Shown here one piece after another: positions 1-8,422 of a stretch of DNA of 11,242 nt (its first letter is position 1; every line of letters begins with the position of its first letter). The notes beneath the pieces were generated by a model. That model was not told the DNA's origin. It saw nothing but the letters and a program-made list of their open reading frames with translations, and made no database searches. The DNA is from Larix sibirica (taxonomy: Eukaryota > Streptophyta > Pinopsida > Pinales > Pinaceae): assembly GCA_004151065.3 (NCBI GenBank), contig NWUY0300029634.1:34768-46009 (forward strand). The letters are read 5' to 3'. A program made the position numbers and the translations under genes.

Positions 1-637
1 ACGGGGAAGATTAAAGTTCAAAACGTCAAAAAAAATTAGCCTGAAAGACAAAGATGAATTGAAATTCCAACCCTGGTGACAGGTAAGACAAAAAAAGGTT
101 GAAAGAAGGAACCATTCAACATGGAAATTTTCAGCATCTCTTCGCGAATCTTGAAACTTTAGAAGACCATAGAGTCTATCATGTAAGAAGATCAAACAAC
201 ACAGCATCCGGTCAAAAAGAAAATGAGGCTACCTATCTCGACCAAGGATTTATGATGAAAGACAGGAGCCCCTCAAAGAGGTTTTGGCTCCCTTGAATTT
301 GCTATCGTTCATTCTTATGGACTTTAATCTTATGGTATTAATCAAGGATCATGCATGTTTTCCTATTTGAAGATGCTTGGGGTTGGAATTCTTTGTTTGG
401 TTTCTTTATGAAAGTTGAACTCTATGATTTTAGCATCTCTTTGATCCTATGTATTGTTAACTTTTATCTTTTGTATCGAGTTTCTTTGAAGCCCAATATT
501 GAGGTTTGGGTGGACATGAGTTTGTCTTCCCAAGGTGTTGCTCTTATAGTGATTCAGGCCTTTGCTAGCTTAAACATCTTTGTTGCTCCTAAGTCTTCTT
601 TATTTGCCAATTTCTGGTTCATGTTCCCTAGGTTTCT
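1..637. other. AT-rich region with no assignable gene
   Basis: No protein family is recognisable here. Short open frames exist on the plus strand (about 65 codons from 99 and 108 codons from 351), but neither shows a known motif. The 351-677 frame is rich in Phe, Leu, Ser and Val, as expected from T-rich DNA read by chance. It is also in a different phase from the better-supported decayed frame that begins near 638. The region may be the upstream part of the same decayed element or gene, disrupted by indels. No promoter or RNA gene could be supported. Confidence 0.4.
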
Positions 638-1124
638 TTGTGGCTTCCCCTTCATATCAAGGGTTTGGTTATATTAGATCCCATTCTCACAGTTCACTTT
701 GTTTATGAGTTGGCATTTTCCTCATCCTTAGAGAGTCCTCGGTATCTTGTTCTGAACAAGGCCCGGGAGATCAATATAAAGGGTGTTATCAAAATGGTTG
801 CTAGTGTTTGTGGTGGTGATGGCAATATATAGTTAAAGAAAATGACCAAACAGTTGGAAGAAATGCAATAGTCAATTGAGTTTCTCAACACCCATGTGGA
901 AAAGTTAGAGTTAAAATAGGTAGCCTTGGAAACAAATTTTAATGCTCAAGAATTGAAATGTGGTAAATTAGCCAGTGACTCTAAGACCCATTTCAATAGT
1001 CACAGCCAACAACAAGCCAACCCATTTTCTCCATAATATTAATAAAGGATAGAGTCATTGAAGAGGACTTTGTTCAACATGAACATTAATTTGTTGTTTT
1101 CACAAAGCAGCTACACTTTCATGG
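638..1124 (+). pseudogene. Decayed coiled-coil ORF, 5' piece (identity unknown)
   Basis: One plus-strand phase reads from about 638 to 1030, interrupted only by TAG codons at 830, 869 and 917. Between them lies a strongly heptad-like, charged segment (about 836-955) containing KKMTKQLEEMQ and SIEFLNTHVEKLELK, which predicts a coiled coil. A Gln-rich stretch (HSQQQANPF) follows. Around 1030-1053 the phase shifts. A second phase then reads from 1054 (VIEEDFVQHEH), has one TAA at 1087, and continues as FVVFTKQLHFHG up to the insertion at 1125. Each TAG could be a former CAG (Gln), and the TAA a former CAA. I do not recognise the protein. It could be a gag-like or accessory protein of an old retroelement or a dead host gene. 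The downstream piece is at 4282-4351. Confidence 0.45.
1120..1124. repeat. Target-site duplication CATGG, left copy
   Basis: CATGG lies immediately before TGTAAC at 1125 and is repeated exactly at 4277-4281, immediately after TTACA. A perfect 5-bp direct repeat next to TG and CA ends is the usual footprint of LTR-retrotransposon integration. Confidence 0.75.
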
Positions 1125-1136
1125 TGTAACCCCTCA
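1125..1136 (+). repeat. Left terminal inverted repeat of the insertion
   Basis: TGTAACCCCTCA at the left end pairs with the reverse complement of the right end, TGTAACACCCCT. The first six bases match exactly. The rest match if a 2-base gap is allowed. Short inverted termini of this kind bound LTRs. Confidence 0.65.
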
Positions 1137-2280
1137 TTTTGATTTAGACATCTAAACTACATTTTGACATATGTTGTATTTTTCTTATTATCTATTAACC
1201 TCACTTGGATTGATAAAACTATATATGTGTGGATTATGGACCTATCTATATATGCAAGTGGAGCATAAAGTTTATTGGTTATGTTGTGAATGATGAAAGT
1301 AGTATGATGCCCCTCTAACAAGCTAACTTAGATAGATAAATGTGGTACGTGGATACCAATTTATAAAATGTTTGGCAATGAAATATTGAGTAGTGTGCAC
1401 ATGGTAAATATATCATCTTATGTACGTTGCTCATTAGTTAATAACATGATAATCACTGGTAAACTATGATAAGGTATGCACGATCTTGTGTTTGGTAACT
1501 AACCCATAAGTTAAATGAGCAAAGTGATAGTTGGATAATTATGATACTAAGGTGACACATATGGCATGGATTTTCGAAAGAGTAAAGCATTATTTTGAGA
1601 GTATTATTGATTTGGAGTACATTGTTATGATGTGTGTTGCGGAAAAAAAACTCACTTAATAGCTAGGGCTATGGTTGTTAACAAATTGAGGGAAGATCCT
1701 ACTCTAAATTCCTACTTAGTCAATAAAAAATAAATTCAAAGAGAGGTAATAAGAATATATTCACCTATATCCTAACAATTGAACGCTTCACAAGTTTCTT
1801 GCTCCAAGCCTTGTCCTTCAATCAAACTATAAGTATTTTGTACCTACAAACACCACAACCAAAGATCCTTATCAAATACTTTTGGCTATTGAAAAGAAAT
1901 ACCACAAATTACCATTTAATTATTGATCTAACAAAGTAAATTGATTGTATCAGTTGAACATAAATACAATCCCAAAATGTCATATACAAACAAATCATTC
2001 TATGAATGGAAATATTTTGGAGGAGGGAAAGAAGCATGAAAAAAGAGTGATCTTAAATTTCAATCAAGAGACAACTACAAAAGTAATACATCACCTAAAT
2101 ATTCGACACAATGCCTATGTCACCAATATGGATTATCCTTGCTTGGGTCATTGATAGATCTTCTTCTTCTCTCTTCCTCGGTCTAGGAAAAAAAGGGATT
2201 GATTATGAACAATCAATGTCCCCATTCACTCTAGGGAGAAAGTACTCCCAACACACATGGAAATATTAGGGGAAGGATGC

Positions 2281-2287
2281 TATAAAA
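2281..2287 (+). promoter_or_regulatory. TATA-box candidate (TATAAAA) in the insertion
   Basis: TATAAAA is a strong match to a plant TATA box and sits about 1.16 kb into the LTR-like unit. If the unit is an LTR read left to right, this could be its promoter. In AT-rich DNA such a match is also expected by chance, and there is no independent evidence for a start site. Confidence 0.2.
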
Positions 2288-2736
2288 ACCTTAGGGCAAC
2301 TCTAATTAAATTCCTCTGATATATAATTATATTATTGGCATATGGTCCCCTCCTTCATATTAAGACTTGCTTTTATATTTGAGATAAGTAATTTAGGGAG
2401 TTGGGTGAGGGTATAACTGAGTCCATGTGGACTAGAGACGACTTCTAACCATCTGAAACACACGTAGATTACACATGTTTTTTTATATTTCAAATTTTCA
2501 AAAATGTACACGTGTTACTAAAGGGAAACATCGTATACAAATGTTGCTTACTAAAAACACATGTATGCAAGCCAAAATTGAGTTTTTGAAGAATTTTTCC
2601 ACATTTTGATGTGTAAGAGGGGTGTAGGGGGGGTTTAGCATCAATGAGTTCGGAAATGCTATAACAATGTGTGGGCAAGTGCAATTTTGTTTTGGAAGCA
2701 CAGTGGCCCCAACTGGTCATTTAATGATGTGGTTCT

Positions 2737-2754
2737 AACAACAACAACAACAAC
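2737..2754 (+). repeat. (AAC)6 microsatellite
   Basis: Six perfect copies of AAC are followed by TAAG. This is a short simple repeat inside the LTR-like insertion. It is likely replication slippage with no implied function. Confidence 0.85.
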
Positions 2755-3325
2755 TAAGTATGAAAATAATAGGGTGTTGGCCCTAGTTGTATTAGGAAGG
2801 GTGGAGGTATTATCCATTGTTTATCCTTTGAAACCTAGAATCATGGGGGGTCCATGCTAAGGCATGCTCCCCAAGTTGTGTGATGACGAGTAGCAATCAC
2901 CTGTTGGGGAAGCTTGGTCAATATAATCAACATGTTCTGTTTATGGGTTCTATATGGGGTTAGGTCAATATAGTTGATCATCCAAGATATTCCAATAGAG
3001 GAAGGGTAGGATGTGGAAGATGGAAGTAGCTTATGGAGGAAGGAGGGCTCGTAATAGTTTAATGTTGTTAAGATTTAGTTATAACAACTTGGTTACTTGT
3101 GCGTGTTAAAACTATTGATGTATTCATTTGTTATGATCTTAGTATGATGTGAAACTCGTATCGTATTAATGTCATCTAGTTAATAAGATTGTTAGATGTT
3201 GCAATTACCAATTGTTGGCTTGCATGTTTGGATAAGAGGATACTTGAATTATGCATTAGATGATGTGATTTATTATCATTAGTACGCACACAACAGAAGT
3301 ATGCGCTAGCTACACATACTTAGCT

Positions 3326-3337
3326 TGCACATGTGCA
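3326..3337. repeat. 12-bp perfect palindrome TGCACATGTGCA
   Basis: This site reads the same on both strands and lies in a TGCGC/GCACA-rich patch (about 3280-3340) within the insertion. It could be a dimeric factor site in an LTR regulatory region, but nothing else in the sequence shows that. Confidence 0.3.
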
Positions 3338-3603
3338 CTAGTATTATTTCAAATACAAAATTGCTATTTACTTATGATTATTTTTAATTAATGCATATTG
3401 GGTTAATTAACCTTTTGATCTAAAAATAGGTTATTACTTATCAAAGCAAAGTGCATTTCATTTTTGATATGAATTTGGTTTCATTTCATTAGTATAAGAT
3501 ATGATTCGTAAGATTTTACCGAAATTCAAATAATTGGATTGATTTGATCTGTTAGGTGAAATGTTAGCTCAATTAAATTCAAGGATATGATTGTACTATT
3601 TTT

Positions 3604-3610
3604 TATATAG
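3604..3610 (+). promoter_or_regulatory. TATA-box candidate (TATATAG) before the G-rich tract
   Basis: TATATAG follows a T-run and lies about 25-30 bases ahead of an abrupt change to G-rich sequence at 3631, and about 670 bases before the right end of the insertion. That placement would suit a U3/R junction in a long LTR. It is only a positional argument and competes with the TATAAAA at 2281. Confidence 0.25.
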
Positions 3611-3630
3611 TATTGTGACCCTTTCTAGAA

Positions 3631-3772
3631 AAGGGGGTTGCTTAAGGGAGAAAGGCAATGGGAAGTGCTTTTAAGGGGGGTTATGGGAAGAAGGAAAAGG
3701 GTGTGTGTGGTGTTTCTTTTGGGGGAAAACTTAGGAGAAATTTGGAAGGAAGATGGGAATGAGGGGGAGAAC
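3631..3772 (+). repeat. G-run-rich, purine-biased tract in the insertion
   Basis: Nine runs of three or more G occur on the plus strand in about 140 bases, at 3633, 3646, 3660, 3675, 3685, 3699, 3721, 3755 and 3763. A GTGTGTGTGG segment lies between some of them. The surrounding DNA is strongly AT-rich, so the strand asymmetry stands out. The spacers are mostly longer than seven bases, so a canonical G-quadruplex is not certain. Confidence 0.5.
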
Positions 3773-4264
3773 CAAATATGAACCAAAACGGTTGGATTGG
3801 GATGTTCGGATAGTGCCCAAGATACTTTGTTGAGTCATGTTAGCTGACGTTATTTTTTTTAAGACCATGGGCATGGAGGGCTAGGAAACCCATAGGGTTC
3901 CTCAAGTTAGGGAGCCAAATAGGCTACTTCTAGTTGGTTGGAAGATAAATCTTGGTTTGGGCATACTGGACTAGACTATTGTAGATTTGACTGTATTGCT
4001 AATTCAAGTAGATTATTGACATAATCTACTAATTCTTCTTGTTCAATTCAATTTTAAATTTTAGTTGAAGTAGTATCATGAAAAAAAGATTGAATTAGAT
4101 GCTTCATGGTTTGAACATATACAATAGAGAATTATTACAAATTTGTCATAAGGAATCTAGGAATTATGCATGAAAATTTATCTTACAAGTAGGTTTGAAT
4201 TCATAATGATGCTATGCAAAGGTAATGATTTATATTAATTTAGTTGATAAACACTCATTCATAA

Positions 4265-4276
4265 AGGGGTGTTACA
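4265..4276 (-). repeat. Right terminal inverted repeat of the insertion
   Basis: AGGGGTGTTACA closes the unit with CA, and its reverse complement matches the left terminus over TGTAAC and the following C-run. CATGG follows directly. Confidence 0.65.
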
Positions 4277-4281
4277 CATGG
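4277..4281. repeat. Target-site duplication CATGG, right copy
   Basis: This is identical to 1120-1124. If the unit and one CATGG are removed, the codons on the two sides join in phase as CAT GGG GAG CAA. Confidence 0.75.
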
Positions 4282-4351
4282 GGAGCAAGGCATGGATATG
4301 GAAGACATAGCAATGGAAGAAGCCTATAGTGGACTTAATTTTCAAAATTAA
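4282..4351 (+). pseudogene. Decayed ORF, 3' piece with stop codon
   Basis: This continues the phase that reads FVVFTKQLHFHG before the insertion. Across the rejoined junction the frame gives GEQGMDMEDIAMEEAYSGLN and ends at TAA 4349-4351 with no further stop. An acidic, Met/Glu-rich tail followed by an AT-rich stretch with AATAAA signals looks like a real C-terminus and 3' UTR. The family is not recognised. The phase match across a 3.15-kb insertion is the best evidence that this was coding. Confidence 0.45.
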
Positions 4352-4585
4352 CCTTTGCTAATATCTATATTCTGTATTTTGCTACTCTACCAATTTGTTT
4401 GGTTGTATATTTTTCATTTTTGAAGAAGTTGTGTAGTATTTGAGCCACTTTGGTTTTTAGATTAAACAAAATTTGAAAAGTTCTAACTAAAAAGCCCTTT
4501 TGAAACTATGTTCTTATGTATCTCTTTGTTAATTTGGTAGATCTCTAACCTTTTTTAAATACACATCTTTTGAACCATTTTTAAA

Positions 4586-4599
4586 AATAAATAAATAAA
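4586..4599 (+). terminator. Three overlapping AATAAA polyadenylation signals
   Basis: AATAAA occurs at 4586, 4590 and 4594 within an A-rich stretch, about 235 bases after the TAA at 4349. That is a plausible plant 3' UTR length for the decayed plus-strand frame. AATAAA repeats also arise easily as ATAA microsatellites, so function is uncertain. The stretch 4352-4585 shows no gene on either strand. Confidence 0.35.
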
Positions 4600-4652
4600 A
4601 CATTTTGTTTTGTAAGTTGTAGAATTCTATTAAACTTGTAAAATCAAAAATA

Positions 4653-4657
4653 CATTC
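4653..4657. repeat. Candidate target-site duplication CATTC, left copy
   Basis: CATTC precedes TGTGATGTTG and recurs at 5943-5947 directly after CACCCA. The match is exact, but it was found by searching near the expected boundaries, so chance is not excluded. Confidence 0.45.
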
Positions 4658-4891
4658 TGTGATGTTGTTTGAGGTGGTCGAAGAGAGTGAAGCCACCAAC
4701 CTAAGTATTCGAACAGATCAAAAAACAAAAACATATGTCCAAAATTACAAAAGCCCTGCCTTGACAAGGGAGGCCAGGGAATGCTAATATCTACAAACTG
4801 CCGGTAGTGCACAGTGAAACTAAAATCTAACAGACTGTGAAGCAAGTTCATAAAAAATAACTGAAAAACACAAAGTTGAACCGGAACCTCC

Positions 4892-5575
4892 TTAGCAGGG
4901 CGCTTCTAGTGCGTTGTCATCATAGGGAGTCTCCTCGAGAATAGGGCATCCATAGTATTCTTTGTCATCAAAAAGGCTCTCTGGCTGCTTGACGAGTAGA
5001 AGCATCATCTTTCTGCATGAGGGGGGAGAGTGTTCCTAAATGCTTCTGACATGCTTGGCTGTGACAGGGCCGGAGGTGGAGGGAATCGGGAATCCCAGAC
5101 CTACTGGAGATTTTCCTTTATGTTCCATGGCCTTCGCGCTTGTTTCTGCAACAGTGGTATCCTCCCTTTTCCTTCCAGTAGCAACTTCGAGGCCGCTCAC
5201 ATCCTGGTGAGTTGTGGCATAGTTATGCTAGCGAAAGGTGGTTTCCAAACTTGCAATTTTTGCATCCATTTTCTTTAGGCCGGCCATCAGATCTTGAGTG
5301 GAATTCTAGGCCTTGGCCCAATTGGCCATTATGTCCTCCATCAGGACTCCCAACATATTTTTGACGAGCCAATAGGGGTTGATTTGCCCGGCTTGTTTCC
5401 TAGTGGAGAGGCATTCCGTGATGATGCAGGCTTCTCAATTATCAATGCCCAAGCGCACGGGAATGGAGATCCCCTCGCCATATCCTTCATCTGCAGCACG
5501 GTTTATGCTGGGATTTCCACGGGCACGTCTACAACCGCTCCTTCCACGTCTTGACGTTCCACGAGGCCGATTCAT
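4892..5575 (-). pseudogene. Decayed 228-codon ORF, basic N-terminus, unknown family
   Basis: From ATG at 5575 one phase runs to TAA at 4892-4894 with four internal stops, at 5435 (TGA), 5306, 5228 and 5036 (all TAG), and no frameshift. The first 20 residues are Arg-rich (MNRPRGTSRRGRSG), suggesting nucleic-acid binding. Residues about 60-115 include LVKNMLGVLMEDIMANWAKA and LMAGLKKMDAKIASLETTF, an amphipathic, probably coiled-coil segment. A Lys/Ser/Pro-rich stretch (about 130-170) and an acidic tail (PESLFDDKEYYG, LEETPYDDNALEA) follow. Every stop could be a single C-to-T change from CAG or CGA. A basic head plus coiled coil is compatible with a gag-like protein, but there is no zinc knuckle and I do not recognise a family. 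Open frames on the other strand here appear to be antisense shadows. Confidence 0.5.
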
Positions 5576-5884
5576 GGTGGTGAACCCAAAGAGCCGGGAG
5601 CAAGCCGAGCCCTAGGAAGAAGCAGAAGTCTAGTAACCGGCTGGGAGAGCAGAAGAAACCGCAGTGAACAGAAGAATACAATTCCCAGGCCAGATCTAAA
5701 ACGCAGTTGTGCAAATGGGTGGGGAAACCATTCCAATATACCAAACAGGAGACAGTCGAGCATGTAGAGTGAATGTCGCACGCAACAGGCAGTTGGATAT
5801 GGAGCGTAGTGACTAAGACTAGTCGAGTCGATGCGACATACCGACGGTTAGGAGAAGTGGGCCAGAGCTGTATGCTCCTAGATT

Positions 5885-5892
5885 CTTAAATA
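5885..5892 (-). promoter_or_regulatory. TATA-like box TATTTAAG of the small unit
   Basis: TATTTAAG on the minus strand lies about 50 bases inside the TG end and about 310 bases before the ATG at 5575. It could start the transcript of the 228-codon frame. Support is positional only. Confidence 0.3.
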
Positions 5893-5942
5893 CCACCTTC
5901 CCCCTCCAGGTGTCGTGGAGACTTTTGTTGTTGTGTCACCCA

Positions 5943-5947
5943 CATTC
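5943..5947. repeat. Candidate target-site duplication CATTC, right copy
   Basis: This is an exact copy of 4653-4657. It lies at the point where the LINE reverse-transcriptase frame loses resemblance to its family. Confidence 0.45.
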
Positions 5948-8297
5948 AGGTTAGAGAGGTCTCTCCATGAGGAGTGTTTGATGGTTGAGTCAATGAGAGG
6001 CGCCCCCAAGTATTTTGAAGGGAGGGAGGACGCAGAGTAACCAAGGATGTGAGCTATGTTGTGTTGGTTGATATCATCCGTGTTGAAGAAGAATATTTGT
6101 GATTTTTCCAGATTAATGGAGGTCCCAGAGGCATCAACAAAGGTTTGAAGGATTTTCTTAAACTTGCGGGCTTCCTGAACAGAGGGGTGTCTAAAAAGGA
6201 GATTGTCATCAACAAATTGCTAGTAGGATATTGGGTTGCTACTATGCAGGGTAAGACCCCTGAGGTTCCCCGTGTTTACATCGGCGTTTATCATCCTTCC
6301 CAAACCTTCTTCCATAAGGATAAAAAGAAAAGGGGAGAGTGGGTCCCCTTGTCGGATACCTCTTGAGGGGGAGAAGGTGGAAGACAGCGAGCCATTGACC
6401 AGGATAGAGAAAAAAAGAAGAAGAGACAAGGGAGAGGACCCACCGAGTCACGTCCCGACTGAACCCAAAAGCTAGCAACATTTTCTCAATAAAGACCCAA
6501 TTTAGCTTATCAAAGGCTTTGGAGAGTTCAAGTTTGATGAGCTTTCCAGGGGATTTAGTGACTTTCAGAGAGTGGGTGATTTCATGAGCTAAGATGATGC
6601 CACCCAAGATTTGGCGTCCCTCCACATAGCCCCTTTTTTCAGGGGAGATCAGCAGTGGTAAGAGGGGCTTGAGTCTATTGGAGACAACTTTGGAGATAAT
6701 TTTGTAGATCACATTGCAGAGAGAGATGGGCCGAAACTTACCAGGATGAGCAGCTCCAGGTTCCTTGGGGATGAGAGTGAGAAAAGTTGCATTTAGTGCC
6801 GGGAGGACCCATTGTTTTTTACGGGATTCTTCAACCATTTCCAACACCTCATGTTTTAGCAAACTCCCGGCAGTGGTGGAAGAAGTTGATCGTGAAACCG
6901 TCCAGACCAAGAGCATTTCCTTCTGCCATCTGGTTGACTGGAAATTCCACTTCTTGAAGAGTGATGGGCTGCATAAGGGTGGTGTTTTGCTCTTTGGTCA
7001 GAACTTTTGGGATTCTGGCTGTGACAAGTTCCACAGCTTGAGATATGGAAGCAGTTGGTTCATTGAGAAGATTTTGAAAGAAGCGGACAAGTTCTTGTTC
7101 TATGTCCTTGTGGTATTGCAAGCTAGCTCCATCCTTAGCCTTGAGAGTGGAGATATGGTTTGACATACGGTGCTGCAAAGTGGTATGGTGAAAAAAGGTC
7201 ATGTTGCGTTCCCCTTCCCTTAGCCAGAGAGCCCGAGATTTCTGCTTCCAAAAGATTTCCTCCTGCTCATATCATTTATCTAGCTGATATGAGAGCGCTT
7301 GTTCCTTAGATTTGATGGAGTCCGAGAGACCTTGAGTCATGATGACTTGTTGCACTTCTTCCAGGTCCTTTTCCAGTTGACTTTTGTCTTTGAAAATGTT
7401 GCCAAAGGTGGTGTGATTCCACTCTTTTAGCTTGGCTCTAAGCATTTTGAGTTTTTGTTGCAATATGGCCATCTTGAAGCGTCCCATCACTTGCATCCCC
7501 AACCACCAGGAACGAATGGCCTCATGGAAATCCGAGTGCGTCAGTTAGAATTTTTCAAACTGGAAGGGGCGGTGGATCTTCGATCCTATATTTTTCCAAG
7601 AGAGCACAATAGGCCAATGATCAGACCCCGCAAACAAAAGGACTGAGGTGATTAAGAGGCCTCCTGAGTCAATGATATTTTATGAGACAAGAAAACGATC
7701 GAGGCATTTGGCAATCTGCTTAACCCCTCCCTGACGGTTGTTCCAGGTGTAGAATCCCTGGGAGGAGTGGAGATCGACAAGGTGGTTGTCTCAGATAAGG
7801 GTGTTGAAGCAAGAGTCCTTAGCAGAAAGGACCCTACGGTCGCCTTTCTTCTCCTCAAGGGAAGTGATTAGGTTGAAACACCCCCCGATGATGAGAGGAA
7901 AGGCTTGGTACGAGGAAGAAAACCAACGCAGGTAATCAAGCATGTGGAGTTTGAGGGTGGGGGTTTGGGGACCATAGACATTCAACAAAAACCCATGAAT
8001 ATTGGTTCCAATGAGATGAAAAGAGGTGGAGACGGAATGAGTGCAGGCAAAGTCCCCAAGAGTAATTGAAGCAGGGTTCCATGCAGTGGCTAATCCTCCT
8101 GAGGCACCCCCAGCATCTATGGAAATCCCTTGGTCACACTTCCAAAGTCTGGTCACGAGGGTTTGAAAAGTAGAACTGGAGGACTTGGTCTCTTGCAAGA
8201 AGAGCACAATTGGCATATCTTGAAGAATCTTTCGCTTCAACATTCTATGTTTAGAGGGTCCGTTTAGACCTCTGACATTCCAGGAGATAAGCTTCAT
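5948..8297 (-). pseudogene. LINE ORF2 pseudogene: AP-type endonuclease + reverse transcriptase
   Basis: ORF2 protein nicks the target and copies element RNA by target-primed reverse transcription. The start is ATG at 8297, giving MKLISWNVRGLNGPSKHR, the classic endonuclease start. LQETK, GGLATAWN, VYGPQ, FYTWNNRQGG and SDHWPI follow in order. The expected GGDFN reads GGCFN (Cys codon 7878-7880), so a catalytic Asp is lost. A linker with FWKQKSRALWLREGERN leads to the RT: LGLDGFTINF, FLTLIPKE, FRPISLCNVIYKIISK, motif A as LELSKAFDKLNW (Glu at 6527-6529 where Asp is expected), GIRQGDPLSPFLF and FVDD at 6205-6216. Stops lie at 7791, 7680, 7545, 7272 and 6220. Phase shifts lie near 6861-6863 and in the A7 run 6410-6416. 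The frame stays LINE-like through YLGAPLIDSTIKHSSWRDL and is lost at about 5950. Confidence 0.92.
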
Positions 8298-8422
8298 TGG
8301 GAAACAGAGGGGAGGGAGGAGAAGAATTTTGTCTGGGTATATTGCCTTGACTCTACAAGCCGGGAACCAAGAATGCTTACCCTTTGGAGATCCATCTTGC
8401 ACCCTCTTTTCTTGTTGTCTTT

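Larger units (their letters stand above)
1125..4276. mobile_element. Solo LTR or non-autonomous LTR-type insertion, 3,152 bp
   Basis: The unit begins TGTAACCCCT and ends AGGGGTGTTACA. The ends are short imperfect inverted repeats, start with TG and finish with CA, and are flanked by CATGG on both sides. The interior is AT-rich. I saw no gag, protease, reverse transcriptase or integrase motif, no tRNA primer-binding site and no second copy of either terminus. That argues against a complete retrotransposon and favours a long solo LTR left by LTR-LTR recombination, or a non-autonomous relative. Orientation is not certain; TATA-like sites and a G-rich tract are most easily read on the plus strand. 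The insertion cuts a reading frame that is in phase on the two sides, which independently supports the boundaries. Small open frames inside (for example 1945-2154 and 2669-2860) show no recognisable protein. Confidence 0.72.
4658..5942 (-). mobile_element. Small LTR-type unit carrying a decayed ORF, 1,285 bp
   Basis: On the minus strand the unit begins TGGGTGACAC and ends AACATCACA, so it has TG...CA ends, with CATTC (GAATG on the minus strand) on both sides. It is much richer in GC than the DNA to its left. Its order on the minus strand is: a TATTTAAG box about 50 bases in, a leader of about 310 bases, a 228-codon decayed frame, and an AT-rich 3' tail of about 230 bases. No terminal direct repeat is visible inside it, and there is no reverse transcriptase or integrase. 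It could be a solo LTR that contains an ORF, a non-autonomous LTR-type element, or an unrelated fragment with fortuitous ends. Its right edge abuts the broken end of the LINE reverse transcriptase. Confidence 0.45.

Noticed and set aside
351-677. 108-codon hydrophobic frame as a membrane protein
   Set aside because: Hydrophobicity follows from T-rich DNA, there is no family motif, and the phase differs from the neighbouring decayed frame.
2490-2860. Open frames inside the long insertion
   Set aside because: Short, in conflicting phases, with no recognisable domain; one contains the (AAC)6 repeat read as a Thr run.
5294-5615. Plus-strand open frames of 78-86 codons that look compositionally reasonable
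   Set aside because: They lie opposite the minus-strand 228-codon frame, whose start, leader and stop pattern make more sense; no family recognised for the plus-strand versions.
5572-5781. Minus-strand frames of about 70 codons upstream of ATG 5575
   Set aside because: Leu/Phe/Cys-rich with no motif; best read as the leader of the small LTR-type unit.
6145-6475. Plus-strand open frames over the RT region (such as 6145-6366 and 6236-6475)
   Set aside because: They are antisense to the GIRQGDPLSP and FVDD reverse-transcriptase motifs and have no motif of their own.
6765-7163. 132-codon plus-strand open frame
   Set aside because: Antisense shadow of the LINE ORF2 linker and the start of RT, whose minus-strand reading is clearly the conserved one.
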